Shown: positions 7,563-14,393 of the stretch, one piece after another
Layout: the number at the start of each line of letters is the position of its first letter
Position numbering within the stretch: position 1 is the stretch's first letter
NCBI GenBank assembly: GCA_045596905.1
Contig: JAZODG010000017.1
Coordinates: forward strand, 1 to 21,620
Direction: 5' to 3'
Source: RGIG1681 sp045596905
GTDB taxonomy: Bacteria; Bacillota; Clostridia; Christensenellales; UBA1242
DNA length: 21,620 nucleotides
Translations under genes and position numbers: made by a program
Notes under the pieces: generated by a model
Seen by the model: only the letters and a program-made list of their open reading frames with translations
The model's database searches: none
What the model was told of the DNA's origin: nothing

Positions 7563-8702
7563 TTAAAACGCTTTTATGATTTTACTGAGCCTATCGGAAA
7601 ATCTATCCTTAGACCCACTATTATCTATTATAATAGTATATAATTCCGTAGAAAAAAGCAAGTCATTTTCAATTCTAAAATCTAATGTGCCAATTTGTGC
7701 ATTTTTGTTTATCTTATCAAAAATATTAACTTTTGCATTAATTTTTGAAACTTCTTCCTTAGAAAGTGGATAAATTATATCATTTTTTAAATATATTGAG
7801 CAATTTTGCGTTTTTACACTCTCATCAATTTTTGCAATCTCACCAGCCTTAAACAACTTTACAAGCCTATACTCCAAAAAAGCTTTTTCAATAAAATGTG
7901 CCGATTCATCAAACATCGATTTTGCATTCAGAACAACTGAAATAACCTGCATTCCATTTCTTGTTGCTGAACCAACAAAACATTTCCCTGCTTTTTTGGT
8001 GTAACCTGTTTTTACACCATCTGCACCATCAACCATTTTTAAAAGTTTGTTTTTATTTTTAAAAATCCTATATTTACTCTCATTGTTATCTTCACACAAA
8101 ATAGTCTTTTCTTTTGTTTTTACTATATCAGAAAAGGTCTTATTTTTAAGAGCATATGCTGTCACTTTTGCAAGGTCACTTGCAGATGAAAAATGATTGT
8201 CATCATGAAGTCCATTCACTGTCACAATATGGGTGTTTGTCAAACCAAGGCTTAAACAAAAATCATTCATCATTTGAACAAATTTTTGAGTGCTTCCAGC
8301 CACAATAGTTGCAATAGCAACTGCTGAATCATTTCCAGAGCGAAGCATTAAGCCATAAAGCAAATCTCTGACAGACAACTTTTCACCAGACTTTAGGTAT
8401 ATGCTTGAACCTTCAATACCAGTCATGTCTTTTGTGATTGTATGCTTTTTATCTAGGTCATTACAATTTTCAATTGCAACTATAGCTGTGATGATTTTTG
8501 TTGTGCTGGCCATGGGCAATCTTTTGTTTTCATCTTTCTTAAAAAGAACCCTGCCTGTGGTTGATTCAATAGTTATCATTGATTCTGCAGACACTTTTTC
8601 TTCCACATTTTTCATCGCAAAAACATTAGGTTTTAATTGAAAAAAGTGCAAAATCATACCAAAAATCATTAAAATCGCAAATATAACATTAATTTTTCTC
8701 AT
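7563..8702 (-). CDS. D-alanyl-D-alanine carboxypeptidase (peptidase S11, DacF-like)
   Basis: With the start at 8702 the protein has 379 residues. It carries the three penicillin-binding motifs S66-T-T-K69, S122-G-N124 and K231-T-G, and an N-terminal hydrophobic segment (about 4-21) for export or anchoring. It trims the terminal D-alanine from peptidoglycan side chains. I prefer the ATG at 8702 over a longer frame to 8756, because the longer one would put 18 charged residues before the signal segment and overlap ytfJ by 68 bases. GGTGG precedes the chosen start. Even so it overlaps the end of ytfJ by 14 bases, which suggests translational coupling. Its place behind ytfJ suggests a role in the spore cortex. 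A paralogue lies at 11983-13140. Confidence 0.88.
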   Translation of the reverse strand: MRKINVIFAILMIFGMILHFFQLKPNVFAMKNVEEKVSAESMITIESTTGRVLFKKDENKRLPMASTTKIITAIVAIENCNDLDKKHTITKDMTGIEGSSIYLKSGEKLSVRDLLYGLMLRSGNDSAVAIATIVAGSTQKFVQMMNDFCLSLGLTNTHIVTVNGLHDDNHFSSASDLAKVTAYALKNKTFSDIVKTKEKTILCEDNNESKYRIFKNKNKLLKMVDGADGVKTGYTKKAGKCFVGSATRNGMQVISVVLNAKSMFDESAHFIEKAFLEYRLVKLFKAGEIAKIDESVKTQNCSIYLKNDIIYPLSKEEVSKINAKVNIFDKINKNAQIGTLDFRIENDLLFSTELYTIIIDNSGSKDRFSDRLSKIIKAF

Positions 8703-9096
8703 CTTTATTTTTTCCACCAAAAGTGTTTTGTGCAAACTTTGCAATCTCCGGTACAACTTCTATCAATTTTTCAAGGGCTGTTTTTGAGTCTATTTTTAAA
8801 AGCTCAACTGTTCCATTTCTCACAATCAAAAAGCCTATCGGCTGAATGGAAACACCACCACCTGAACCACCTGAAAATGGATATTCTGTTTCTTTTTTTA
8901 TTTCTTTGAGTTCTGAGTAATATTCGCCACCACCTGACACATATCCCATTGTCACTTTTGATAACGGAACAATACTCAAGCCTTGTTTTTCAATAACATT
9001 TCCAATCACAACATTTGCATCAATGAGTGGCTTGAGCCTATCCATGGCAGAATTCATAATGTCTTCAATCTTATTTCCAAAATACTTTTCTTTCAT
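8689..9096 (-). CDS. ytfJ: YtfJ/GerW-family sporulation protein
   Basis: The 135-residue protein shows the family layout: an N-terminal helix with a run of hydrophobics, the glycine-rich segments YVSGGGEYYSE and FSGGSGGGVSI, and PIGFLIV. GerW (YtfJ) of Bacillus is needed for normal germination through SleB. The rest of the family is widespread in spore formers. A strong SD (GGAGGAG) precedes the ATG, which lies inside the end of the upstream DUF2953 gene (4-base overlap). The order scpA-scpB-DUF2953-ytfJ-carboxypeptidase is typical for clostridia. Confidence 0.92.
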   Translation of the reverse strand: MKEKYFGNKIEDIMNSAMDRLKPLIDANVVIGNVIEKQGLSIVPLSKVTMGYVSGGGEYYSELKEIKKETEYPFSGGSGGGVSIQPIGFLIVRNGTVELLKIDSKTALEKLIEVVPEIAKFAQNTFGGKNKDEKN

Positions 9097-9644
9097 AATT
9101 TCTCCTCCAATTTCTTAAGTTGTTTCTTTGCTTTTATTATTGAAACAACCAACTGAAAAATACTTATGCTTGCAACAAAATCTAGCGTGAGTTCAAGATT
9201 ATCTTCTTCAAAGGTTGGCTCAATATCTTTATACATTTTCACATCTTCATAAATCATTGACAGGTGTGCATATAGTGTTTCAACAATCGACAAAACTGAC
9301 CCACACATTATTGCTGACGAAAACGAATTTTCTGAAAACCCACCTGTAAAAAACAGCTCAACTTTTCTAACATCAATCTTCTTTAATATTTCAAATGCTG
9401 TGGCTTTAAAATTCTTGTCATATTTTCCACTAAAAATTGTGTCTTCATTTTCAATGTTAAAGTGTTCATTCTCAATCACAGCCTTGCCACACAAAATCTT
9501 GATAACCCACACCTTAACCGAATAAAAACACTTCAAGTCCAAAAAGTTTATATGTGCCATAATTCTGCTTTTGAATGGAAAAACTAGAATCAAAACAAGC
9601 AAACTTGCCACAAAAAAAACTATGAGTACGTTTTGCATACTCAT
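9093..9644 (-). CDS. DUF2953 membrane-anchored protein
   Basis: The 183-residue protein starts with one clear transmembrane segment (about residues 6-24), followed by a soluble region with the FTGGFSENSFSSAIMCG stretch and a charged C-terminus. This fits DUF2953, which in clostridia is encoded just upstream of ytfJ; its function is unknown. The start at 9644 has no SD, and the first 11 codons lie within a perfect terminator hairpin (9612-9649). A GTG at 9609-9611 directly after the hairpin is an alternative start but would cut into the membrane segment. Position and spore-related neighbours suggest a forespore or spore-envelope role, as inference. Confidence 0.82.
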   Translation of the reverse strand: MSMQNVLIVFFVASLLVLILVFPFKSRIMAHINFLDLKCFYSVKVWVIKILCGKAVIENEHFNIENEDTIFSGKYDKNFKATAFEILKKIDVRKVELFFTGGFSENSFSSAIMCGSVLSIVETLYAHLSMIYEDVKMYKDIEPTFEEDNLELTLDFVASISIFQLVVSIIKAKKQLKKLEEKL

Positions 9645-9649
9645 AGTTT
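9612..9649 (-). terminator. Intrinsic terminator after scpB, overlapping the DUF2953 start
   Basis: A perfect 12-base-pair stem (9617-9628 with 9638-9649, AAACTATGAGTA/TACTCATAGTTT on the minus strand) with a 9-base loop is followed by eight T. It begins 22 bases after the scpB stop codon. The ATG of DUF2953 (9642-9644) is part of the stem. Confidence 0.85.
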
Positions 9650-9670
9650 GTGTTAAAAATTTTGTTTTAT

Positions 9671-10318
9671 TTATAATTCAGCATCTGTTTTTGGAGTTTC
9701 AGTTTTGTTTATTTCAGCAAGTTTTTTATCAAGGTCTTCTTCAACTGGTGTCACTGGCTCAAATCTATTAAACAAACTTTCAGAATAGTTTTCTTTAATC
9801 TTTTCAATTTGTGCCATAAGGTCATCATATTTAGGAAGTTCGTTTACTGATGAAATATCAAATCTCTTCAAAAACTCATCGGTTGTTCCAAACAACGATG
9901 GTCTTCCAACAGCGTCTTTATGACCAACAACTTCAATAAGTTTATGTTCAAGCAAAATGTTTATTGCATAGTCTGAGTTAACGCCACGAATCTCTTCAAT
10001 TTCCAAACGTGTAACTGGTTGCTTATAAGCCACAATCGCAATAGTTTCTAAGGTTGCTTTTGTCAAGTTTCTTTGTCTGATAGGGTTTAAAACTGATGAC
10101 ACATAGTCAACATTTTTAGGGTTTGATGCAAATTGAAGTTTGTTATTAAAACATAATAATTGAATACCACTGGTTTCATTATATTTTTGTTGCAAATTTG
10201 CAACGGCTTTTTCAATTTGTTTTTGCTTTACATCAAATTTTAAGCATAGGTCTGAAATCATCACAGGTTCACCTGCAACAAACACAACGCTCTCAATAAT
10301 ACTTTCTAAATTTTCCAT
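9671..10318 (-). CDS. scpB: Segregation and condensation protein B
   Basis: The 215-residue protein has the two winged-helix domains of ScpB, seen in ESIIESVVFVAGEPV at the start and ATLETIAIVAYKQPVTR-EIEEIRGV in the middle, followed by VGRPSLFGTTDEFL. The tail after about residue 180 is charged and unstructured. ScpB binds the ScpA kleisin and with Smc forms the bacterial condensin that organises and separates chromosomes. Its ATG overlaps the scpA stop by one base (TAATG), so the pair is translationally coupled, and GGAG supplies the SD. Confidence 0.95.
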   Translation of the reverse strand: MENLESIIESVVFVAGEPVMISDLCLKFDVKQKQIEKAVANLQQKYNETSGIQLLCFNNKLQFASNPKNVDYVSSVLNPIRQRNLTKATLETIAIVAYKQPVTRLEIEEIRGVNSDYAINILLEHKLIEVVGHKDAVGRPSLFGTTDEFLKRFDISSVNELPKYDDLMAQIEKIKENYSESLFNRFEPVTPVEEDLDKKLAEINKTETPKTDAEL

Positions 10319-11208
10319 TATTTTTCTCCGTCAAATTCACTTGAGCCATCATCATGAAGTCTCACGCTTTCATCGTCATTTCTAACAATATCAATCTCAC
10401 CAAAAAGCCCATTTTGCTCAACAGTGATATATTGTCTTTTCAAAAGCTCCAAAAGTGCCAAAAATGTATTTATAACTTCATTTCTTGAGTGGCTATCTTC
10501 AAACATATCTTTAAATTTGAATCTTTCTTTTGTGATGAGCCAGTCTTTTATTTGGTTAATCTTTTGAGCAACAGTAAAACGTTCTTTTTCAATTTTCTTT
10601 TCTTGAACAACTTCTGCCTTGATTGTCATTTTTTGCATTATGTCTGTGAATGCTTTAATCATCGCTTCAACAGAAAGTTTTTCAGGAAGTTCATATTGAA
10701 ACTCACCAACTGAGTTGTCTGGTTTTTTATAAAACCTGTTAACGTCCTCAATCTTAGCCAAAACTTCACCCTGTTCTTTGAAGAGCTTATATTCTTCAAT
10801 TTGACGAATAAGTCTTTGTTCAGGGTCTTCTTCATCAGTAAGTTCTTCATCTCTTGGCAAAAGGTGTTTTGATTTTATTTCTAGAAGTGTTGCTGACATA
10901 TTGATAAACTCACTTGCCTTTTCAACGTCAACGTCTTCAATATCCTTCATCATTTCAAGATATTGTTCAGTTATATCCGACAAGAATATGTCACAAATAT
11001 CAATTTTAGTAATCTTTATCAAGTGAAGCAAAAGGTCAAGTGGACCTTCAAACTGGTCGATTTTAAATTTATAATCATCTTCTTCAGTTTCTTCCAAGAT
11101 TTCAAGTGACTTTTTATCAAGTTTGGTCATATCAAAAACTGGAGCCTGTTTTTCAGGTTCCAAAGTTTTGTCTGTTTCTTCATTTGTTGTCTTAATTATT
11201 TCTTCCAT
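10318..11208 (-). CDS. scpA: Segregation and condensation protein A
   Basis: The 296-residue kleisin shows the ScpA core from FKIDQFEGPLDLLLHLIK (about residue 47) through KIDICDIFLSDITEQYL and the C-terminal winged helix ending in ALLELLKRQYITVEQ. The first 45 residues and the tail are acidic extensions. It bridges the two heads of Smc and carries ScpB. The ATG lies immediately after the stop of the site-2 protease gene, with AGGA upstream. The gene is expressed from the promoter at 11904-11932. Confidence 0.95.
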   Translation of the reverse strand: MEEIIKTTNEETDKTLEPEKQAPVFDMTKLDKKSLEILEETEEDDYKFKIDQFEGPLDLLLHLIKITKIDICDIFLSDITEQYLEMMKDIEDVDVEKASEFINMSATLLEIKSKHLLPRDEELTDEEDPEQRLIRQIEEYKLFKEQGEVLAKIEDVNRFYKKPDNSVGEFQYELPEKLSVEAMIKAFTDIMQKMTIKAEVVQEKKIEKERFTVAQKINQIKDWLITKERFKFKDMFEDSHSRNEVINTFLALLELLKRQYITVEQNGLFGEIDIVRNDDESVRLHDDGSSEFDGEK

Positions 11209-11883
11209 CTAAAATCCTAATATAAAACTAAACAGCTGCACCAGCACATCAAAGATTGCACCGATTACAACGTTATAATAAATTTCATAAATGTTAGTCA
11301 AAATTATGATTGCAAAAAAGATAAATGAAAATTGTTTCATAAAACGAAGAAAACCATTTTCTGTTTTTGAAAAACTTTCAATAATGTTATAACCATCAAG
11401 TGGATAGATTGGCAAAAGATTAAAGATTGCCAAACCAAAGTTTAAAAAGAATGAAAACTCCAAGAACATTTGAAGCAAATAACCATAGTTTGATGAGATA
11501 TAAAACTCTGGGAAAAATCTATAAATTAACATATAGATAAACAAGAATGCCGTTCCAAGCAACAGGTTCATAACAACCCCTGCAATTGAAACTAAAAACT
11601 TGCTTCTTTTTCCATGTTTGAAATTTCTTTCATCAATAGGAACTGGCTTTGCCCAACCGAAACCAAAAAATGCCATGAGCAAAAATCCTGCAAAATCCAT
11701 ATGTGCAAGCCCATTCAAGGTGCATCTTTTGCAAGCTGTGGCTGTATAATCGCCTTCAAGTTTAGCAACATAGGCATGTGCAAATTCATGGAAAGGTATG
11801 GCAACTAAAACAGCCATCATAAGGGCAACCAAGCCCAAAACAACATCCCAAAAACCTGAACCAAGCCAACTTAAAAATAGCAT
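11209..11883 (-). CDS. Site-2 protease family (M50) integral membrane metalloprotease
   Basis: The 224-residue protein is nearly all hydrophobic, with the zinc ligands in H32-E33-F-A-H36 and the second metal motif NLLPIYPLDG (N155 to G164, D163). These are the M50 site-2 protease signatures. The form matches the YwhC-like subgroup, with about five or six membrane segments and no PDZ domain. Such proteases cut membrane-embedded substrates. Members next to scpA-scpB are common in clostridia, but their substrates are not known. SpoIVFB is a relative, and SpoIVB encoded upstream triggers SpoIVFB in Bacillus, but this gene is driven by a vegetative-type promoter, so it is not assumed to be SpoIVFB. 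AGGAG precedes the start. Confidence 0.88.
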   Translation of the reverse strand: MLFLSWLGSGFWDVVLGLVALMMAVLVAIPFHEFAHAYVAKLEGDYTATACKRCTLNGLAHMDFAGFLLMAFFGFGWAKPVPIDERNFKHGKRSKFLVSIAGVVMNLLLGTAFLFIYMLIYRFFPEFYISSNYGYLLQMFLEFSFFLNFGLAIFNLLPIYPLDGYNIIESFSKTENGFLRFMKQFSFIFFAIIILTNIYEIYYNVVIGAIFDVLVQLFSFILGF

Positions 11884-11903
11884 ATCAGTCTCCTACATGT
11901 TTG

Positions 11904-11932
11904 ATTATAGCAAAATTTATATTTTAAGTCAA
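11904..11932 (-). promoter_or_regulatory. Strong vegetative promoter of the protease-scpA-scpB operon
   Basis: The -35 element is TTGACT (11932-11927) and the -10 is TATAAT (11909-11904), with exactly 17 bases between them and a TG one base before the -10 (extended -10). Transcription should start near 11897, shortly before the AGGAG of the protease gene. The -35 overlaps the T tract of the preceding terminator. Confidence 0.82.
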
Positions 11933-11982
11933 AAAATAAAAAGGTAATTTAAGACAAATACGTCTCATATTACCCTTTATTT
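11931..11982 (-). terminator. Intrinsic terminator of the carboxypeptidase gene
   Basis: GGTAAT (minus strand, 11974-11969 side) pairs with ATTACC, extended by A/T pairs on the outside and by AGAC/GTCT within the loop, and is followed by a long T-rich tract. It begins directly at the stop codon of the gene at 11983. Confidence 0.75.
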
Positions 11983-13140
11983 TTACCATAAACCGACAAT
12001 TTTTTCAAGTCTCTCTTTAAAACCAATCTCAATTAAGTCTGAATCAGTGACAAGTTCAACTTCATCAACAACCATATTGTTTTTATCAAAAACAAACATT
12101 TTTCCAACCACACTTCCGGCTTTTAACGGCGCAGTTATCTCATATACTTCAAAGTCTGTGCTAAACTCAAATCCATCTGACTTTTGAACAAAATTAATAA
12201 TATCTTTATTTGGATAAACAGTAACCTTATTCTTTGCGTTCTTTGTTGTAACAACCGTTACTGGAATCTCTGAGTTAACAAGCACTTTGGTTTCATAGTT
12301 AGCAAAACCAAAACTAAACAGCTTGCTCATTTCTGCAAATCTTGTTTTGCTGTCATCTGCTCCGATAATAACACCAACAAGTCTTGTATTTCCACGGCAC
12401 GCAGACGCTGTTAAGCAAAACCTTGCCTTGTCAGTATAACCAGTCTTTCCACCTTCGATTCCATCAAATGTTTTAACCAATCGGTTTGTGTTCACAAGTC
12501 CAGTTTTTCTTCCGGTTGGGTGCACAAAGTCATCCATCCAAATCTTTGAAAACTTTTTGTACATTGCGTTGTTGCAAACTGTCTTATAAATTTCAACCAT
12601 ATCTCTTGCTGATGAATAATGGTTTTCAGCAGGAAGTCCCGTTGAGTTTGCAAAATGAGTATTTTCAAGCTTTAATGAAGTTGCAAGCTTATTCATTTTT
12701 GCAACAAAGGTCTCTTCGCTTCCACACACAAACTCAGCCAGTGCCACTGTGCTGTCATTCGCTGACGCAACAACAACTGTCTTGATTAAGTCTGACACCT
12801 TATATTTTGACCCAGCATCTAAAAAGGCTGAAGACCCACCAACTGCCGCAGCATGTTCAGACACAACCACATAATCATTTTCTTTAATTATTCCCTTGTC
12901 AATGTAATCATAAATAATAGAAAGCGCTGCAAGTTTTGTCATTGATGCAATAGGCAATCTTTCATCAGCGTTCTTTTCAAACACAACTGTGCCAGTTTGA
13001 TAATCAACCAAAAGAGCCGACTTTGATGTTATCTGTGGCTGCTCAGTGCTAGATTTGGTAACAGCCATGGCTTTTGGAGTGCCAATAATACCAAAACTAA
13101 ATATAAAAACAAACAAAATAAACCAGATAGTTTTTTTCAT
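11983..13140 (-). CDS. dacF: D-alanyl-D-alanine carboxypeptidase (peptidase S11, DacF/DacB type)
   Basis: The 385-residue protein has a signal peptide (hydrophobic residues 5-24, cleavage probably after AMA), the motifs S66-M-T-K69, S126-A-N128 and K232-T-G234, and a C-terminal PBP5-like beta domain after about residue 280. It removes terminal D-alanine from peptidoglycan. Its neighbours are spoIIM, spoIVB and the Spo0A-like gene. In Bacillus dacF lies close to spoIIM on the chromosome and acts in cortex formation in the forespore, which supports the name. GGGAG precedes the start. It has its own terminator, and the 55-base gap to spoIIM holds an ATTTGACAAAT inverted repeat but no clear vegetative promoter, consistent with a sporulation sigma factor. 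Confidence 0.87.
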   Translation of the reverse strand: MKKTIWFILFVFIFSFGIIGTPKAMAVTKSSTEQPQITSKSALLVDYQTGTVVFEKNADERLPIASMTKLAALSIIYDYIDKGIIKENDYVVVSEHAAAVGGSSAFLDAGSKYKVSDLIKTVVVASANDSTVALAEFVCGSEETFVAKMNKLATSLKLENTHFANSTGLPAENHYSSARDMVEIYKTVCNNAMYKKFSKIWMDDFVHPTGRKTGLVNTNRLVKTFDGIEGGKTGYTDKARFCLTASACRGNTRLVGVIIGADDSKTRFAEMSKLFSFGFANYETKVLVNSEIPVTVVTTKNAKNKVTVYPNKDIINFVQKSDGFEFSTDFEVYEITAPLKAGSVVGKMFVFDKNNMVVDEVELVTDSDLIEIGFKERLEKIVGLW

Positions 13141-13195
13141 AATTTTTCTCCCTATCTGTATTATTTGTCAAATTTTGTAAAATTATGTAGATAAA

Positions 13196-13810
13196 TTAAA
13201 ATATCATAAAAATCCTGCTTTCTAATGCCAACAATAAAAAACCAACAATAAAAATTGAACACACAACACCAAGTGCAACAACCAGTAAATTTTTTAACCA
13301 AAAATCATGATCAAATCCATGATTCCATTGTTTATACTTTTTTGCATTCATGCTTCTTGAATAACATATCTCATGATAAACAATCAAAATTGCAAGAATA
13401 ATTACGTTAACAGGAAATCCCAAAACGATAAATGATATCGCCCCTGAAAAACCGAACTCTGTGATGACGGCGTATCCACTCAGGAAAAATAAACAGCCGA
13501 AATACACAAAGTAAACAAACGACAGAAAATTTGTGAAATGACTCAGATTAAACAAAAATAAAAGAGCCATGGGAACAATAAACTTTAATAACACCCCTGA
13601 AAACTGAGATGAAAAATTGACCTTGCCTTTTATAAAATCAAACAAAACTTTGTCGTCTGTTTTAAGCAAACCAACAAATCTATCACTTGAAACAGCAAGC
13701 ACAATTCCAATAATTACGCCCAGCAGAAATAATGTGGCAGTACACCAATAAACCTTTCTGCGTTTGTAAAAATAATATTTAACCTGACTAAACGAAACTA
13801 AGCTTTTCAC
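13196..13810 (-). CDS. spoIIM: Stage II sporulation protein M
   Basis: The 204-residue protein has a basic start followed by about five transmembrane segments (near residues 25-43, 70-90, 95-115, 123-145 and 172-198). That number, the length and the small soluble loop after the first segment match SpoIIM, the membrane protein that with SpoIID and SpoIIP drives peptidoglycan remodelling during engulfment. The position beside dacF and spoIVB supports this. The start is a GTG without any SD. CATAAAAT, close to the mother-cell sigma-E -10 consensus, ends only 5 bases before it, so the message may be leaderless. Sequence similarity in this family is low, so the name rests partly on topology and context. 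Confidence 0.65.
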   Translation of the reverse strand: MKSLVSFSQVKYYFYKRRKVYWCTATLFLLGVIIGIVLAVSSDRFVGLLKTDDKVLFDFIKGKVNFSSQFSGVLLKFIVPMALLFLFNLSHFTNFLSFVYFVYFGCLFFLSGYAVITEFGFSGAISFIVLGFPVNVIILAILIVYHEICYSRSMNAKKYKQWNHGFDHDFWLKNLLVVALGVVCSIFIVGFLLLALESRIFMIF

Positions 13811-13815
13811 ATTAT

Positions 13816-13823
13816 ATTTTATG
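13816..13823 (-). promoter_or_regulatory. Possible sigma-E type -10 directly upstream of spoIIM
   Basis: CATAAAAT on the minus strand differs at one position from the sigma-E -10 form CATACAAT. The expected start of transcription falls on or next to the GTG start codon at 13810. No convincing -35 is visible. Confidence 0.3.
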
Positions 13824-13827
13824 CAAT

Positions 13828-13870
13828 AAAAGAAACAAGTTAAAACTATATTGCAAGTTTTAACTTGTTT
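13828..13870 (-). terminator. Intrinsic terminator of the Spo0A-like gene
   Basis: A perfect 15-base-pair stem (13833-13847 with 13856-13870, core AACAAGTTAAAACT) with an 8-base loop is followed on the minus strand by TTTCTTTTATT. The upstream arm includes the last codons of the Spo0A-like gene, and the loop and downstream arm include its stop codon. Confidence 0.85.
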
Positions 13871-14325
13871 TCCTGAAATTTCTTTGATGATATAAGTTCC
13901 ACAAGTTTCACAATAATCTCACTGTTATGTGGAAACAATAATGTATTTTTTAAATATAAACAAATATAATTATCTTCGTGTTTTGATGCGTAATACAAAA
14001 CATTTTCAAAACATCTTCTCATAGCCTTGTCAACACACATGGTTGTTGTTTCATGTTTTTTTGCAATCGCTGGATAAATGTCATTGCAAATGCTAATCTT
14101 TGTTTTATTTGCAAACAAATACAAAAATATCGCATCTTTCCAAAATATATATCCACTCTTGCTTGGCAAGATATTAAGGTTTGCAAGAATAATATCAACG
14201 TCATTGCTCACGCATATATAAAACTTCTCAATAGAAAAATCATCTCTATTAAGTTCGCTATTATATTCAATATAATAGTCTTTGTAAGTAATGTTAATGT
14301 TTAAATACGATTCAATTTCTTCCAT
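13846..14325 (-). CDS. Spo0A-like effector-domain protein without a receiver domain
   Basis: The 159 residues contain a clear Spo0A C-terminal effector domain. GYIFWKDAI (58-66), IYPAIAKKHETTT (83-95), VDKAMRRCFE (98-107) and PHNSEIIVKLVELI (132-145) line up with the Bacillus blocks GYLYLREAI, LYPDIAKKFNTTA, VERAIRHAIE and PTNSEFIAMVADKL. The first 50 residues are too short for a receiver and lack its aspartates. The gene lies directly after spoIVB, where spo0A is found in Bacillus and clostridia, and the 68-base gap to spoIVB leaves no room for a lost or frameshifted receiver. I chose the ATG at 14325 because TATAAT ends 7 bases before it; the in-frame ATG at 14343 would put that element inside the gene. 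Neither start has an SD. It probably binds DNA, but control by phosphorelay is not expected. Confidence 0.8.
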   Translation of the reverse strand: MEEIESYLNINITYKDYYIEYNSELNRDDFSIEKFYICVSNDVDIILANLNILPSKSGYIFWKDAIFLYLFANKTKISICNDIYPAIAKKHETTTMCVDKAMRRCFENVLYYASKHEDNYICLYLKNTLLFPHNSEIIVKLVELISSKKFQENKLKLAI

Positions 14326-14327
14326 GA

Positions 14328-14339
14328 GTATAATTATAC
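14328..14339 (-). promoter_or_regulatory. 12-base palindrome over the -10 of the Spo0A-like gene
   Basis: GTATAATTATAC is a perfect palindrome that covers the -10 hexamer and reaches to 2 bases before the ATG. It is well placed for a repressor or for autoregulation, but AT-rich palindromes of this size also arise by chance. Confidence 0.3.
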
Positions 14340-14360
14340 CCATATATTGACAAAAATCAA
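14333..14360 (-). promoter_or_regulatory. Promoter of the Spo0A-like gene, giving a leaderless message
   Basis: TTGATT (14360-14355) and TATAAT (14338-14333) are separated by 16 bases. The start of transcription would fall at about 14326-14325, on the ATG itself. The spacer contains TTTGTCAAT, similar to the 0A box TTTGTCGAA. Confidence 0.5.
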
Positions 14361-14393
14361 CTTATTTTAACAATTTTGAATAATTTTGAACGA

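Noticed and set aside
8703..8756. Longer start of the ytfJ-linked carboxypeptidase at 8756
   Set aside because: It places a charged stretch ahead of the export signal and overlaps ytfJ by 68 bases; the ATG at 8702 has a better SD and gives a normal signal segment.
12486..12785. A 99-codon open frame on the plus strand
   Set aside because: It lies fully antisense to the dacF-like gene, has no SD and no recognisable protein pattern, and is best explained by codon bias of the true gene.
14053..14304. An 83-codon open frame on the plus strand opposite the Spo0A-like gene
   Set aside because: Antisense to a gene with clear homology, no SD or promoter, and low-complexity composition.
14326..14343. 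Longer Spo0A-like protein starting at the ATG at 14343
   Set aside because: It would add only six mostly hydrophobic residues, has no SD, and would put the TATAAT element inside the coding region. It does not restore a receiver domain.
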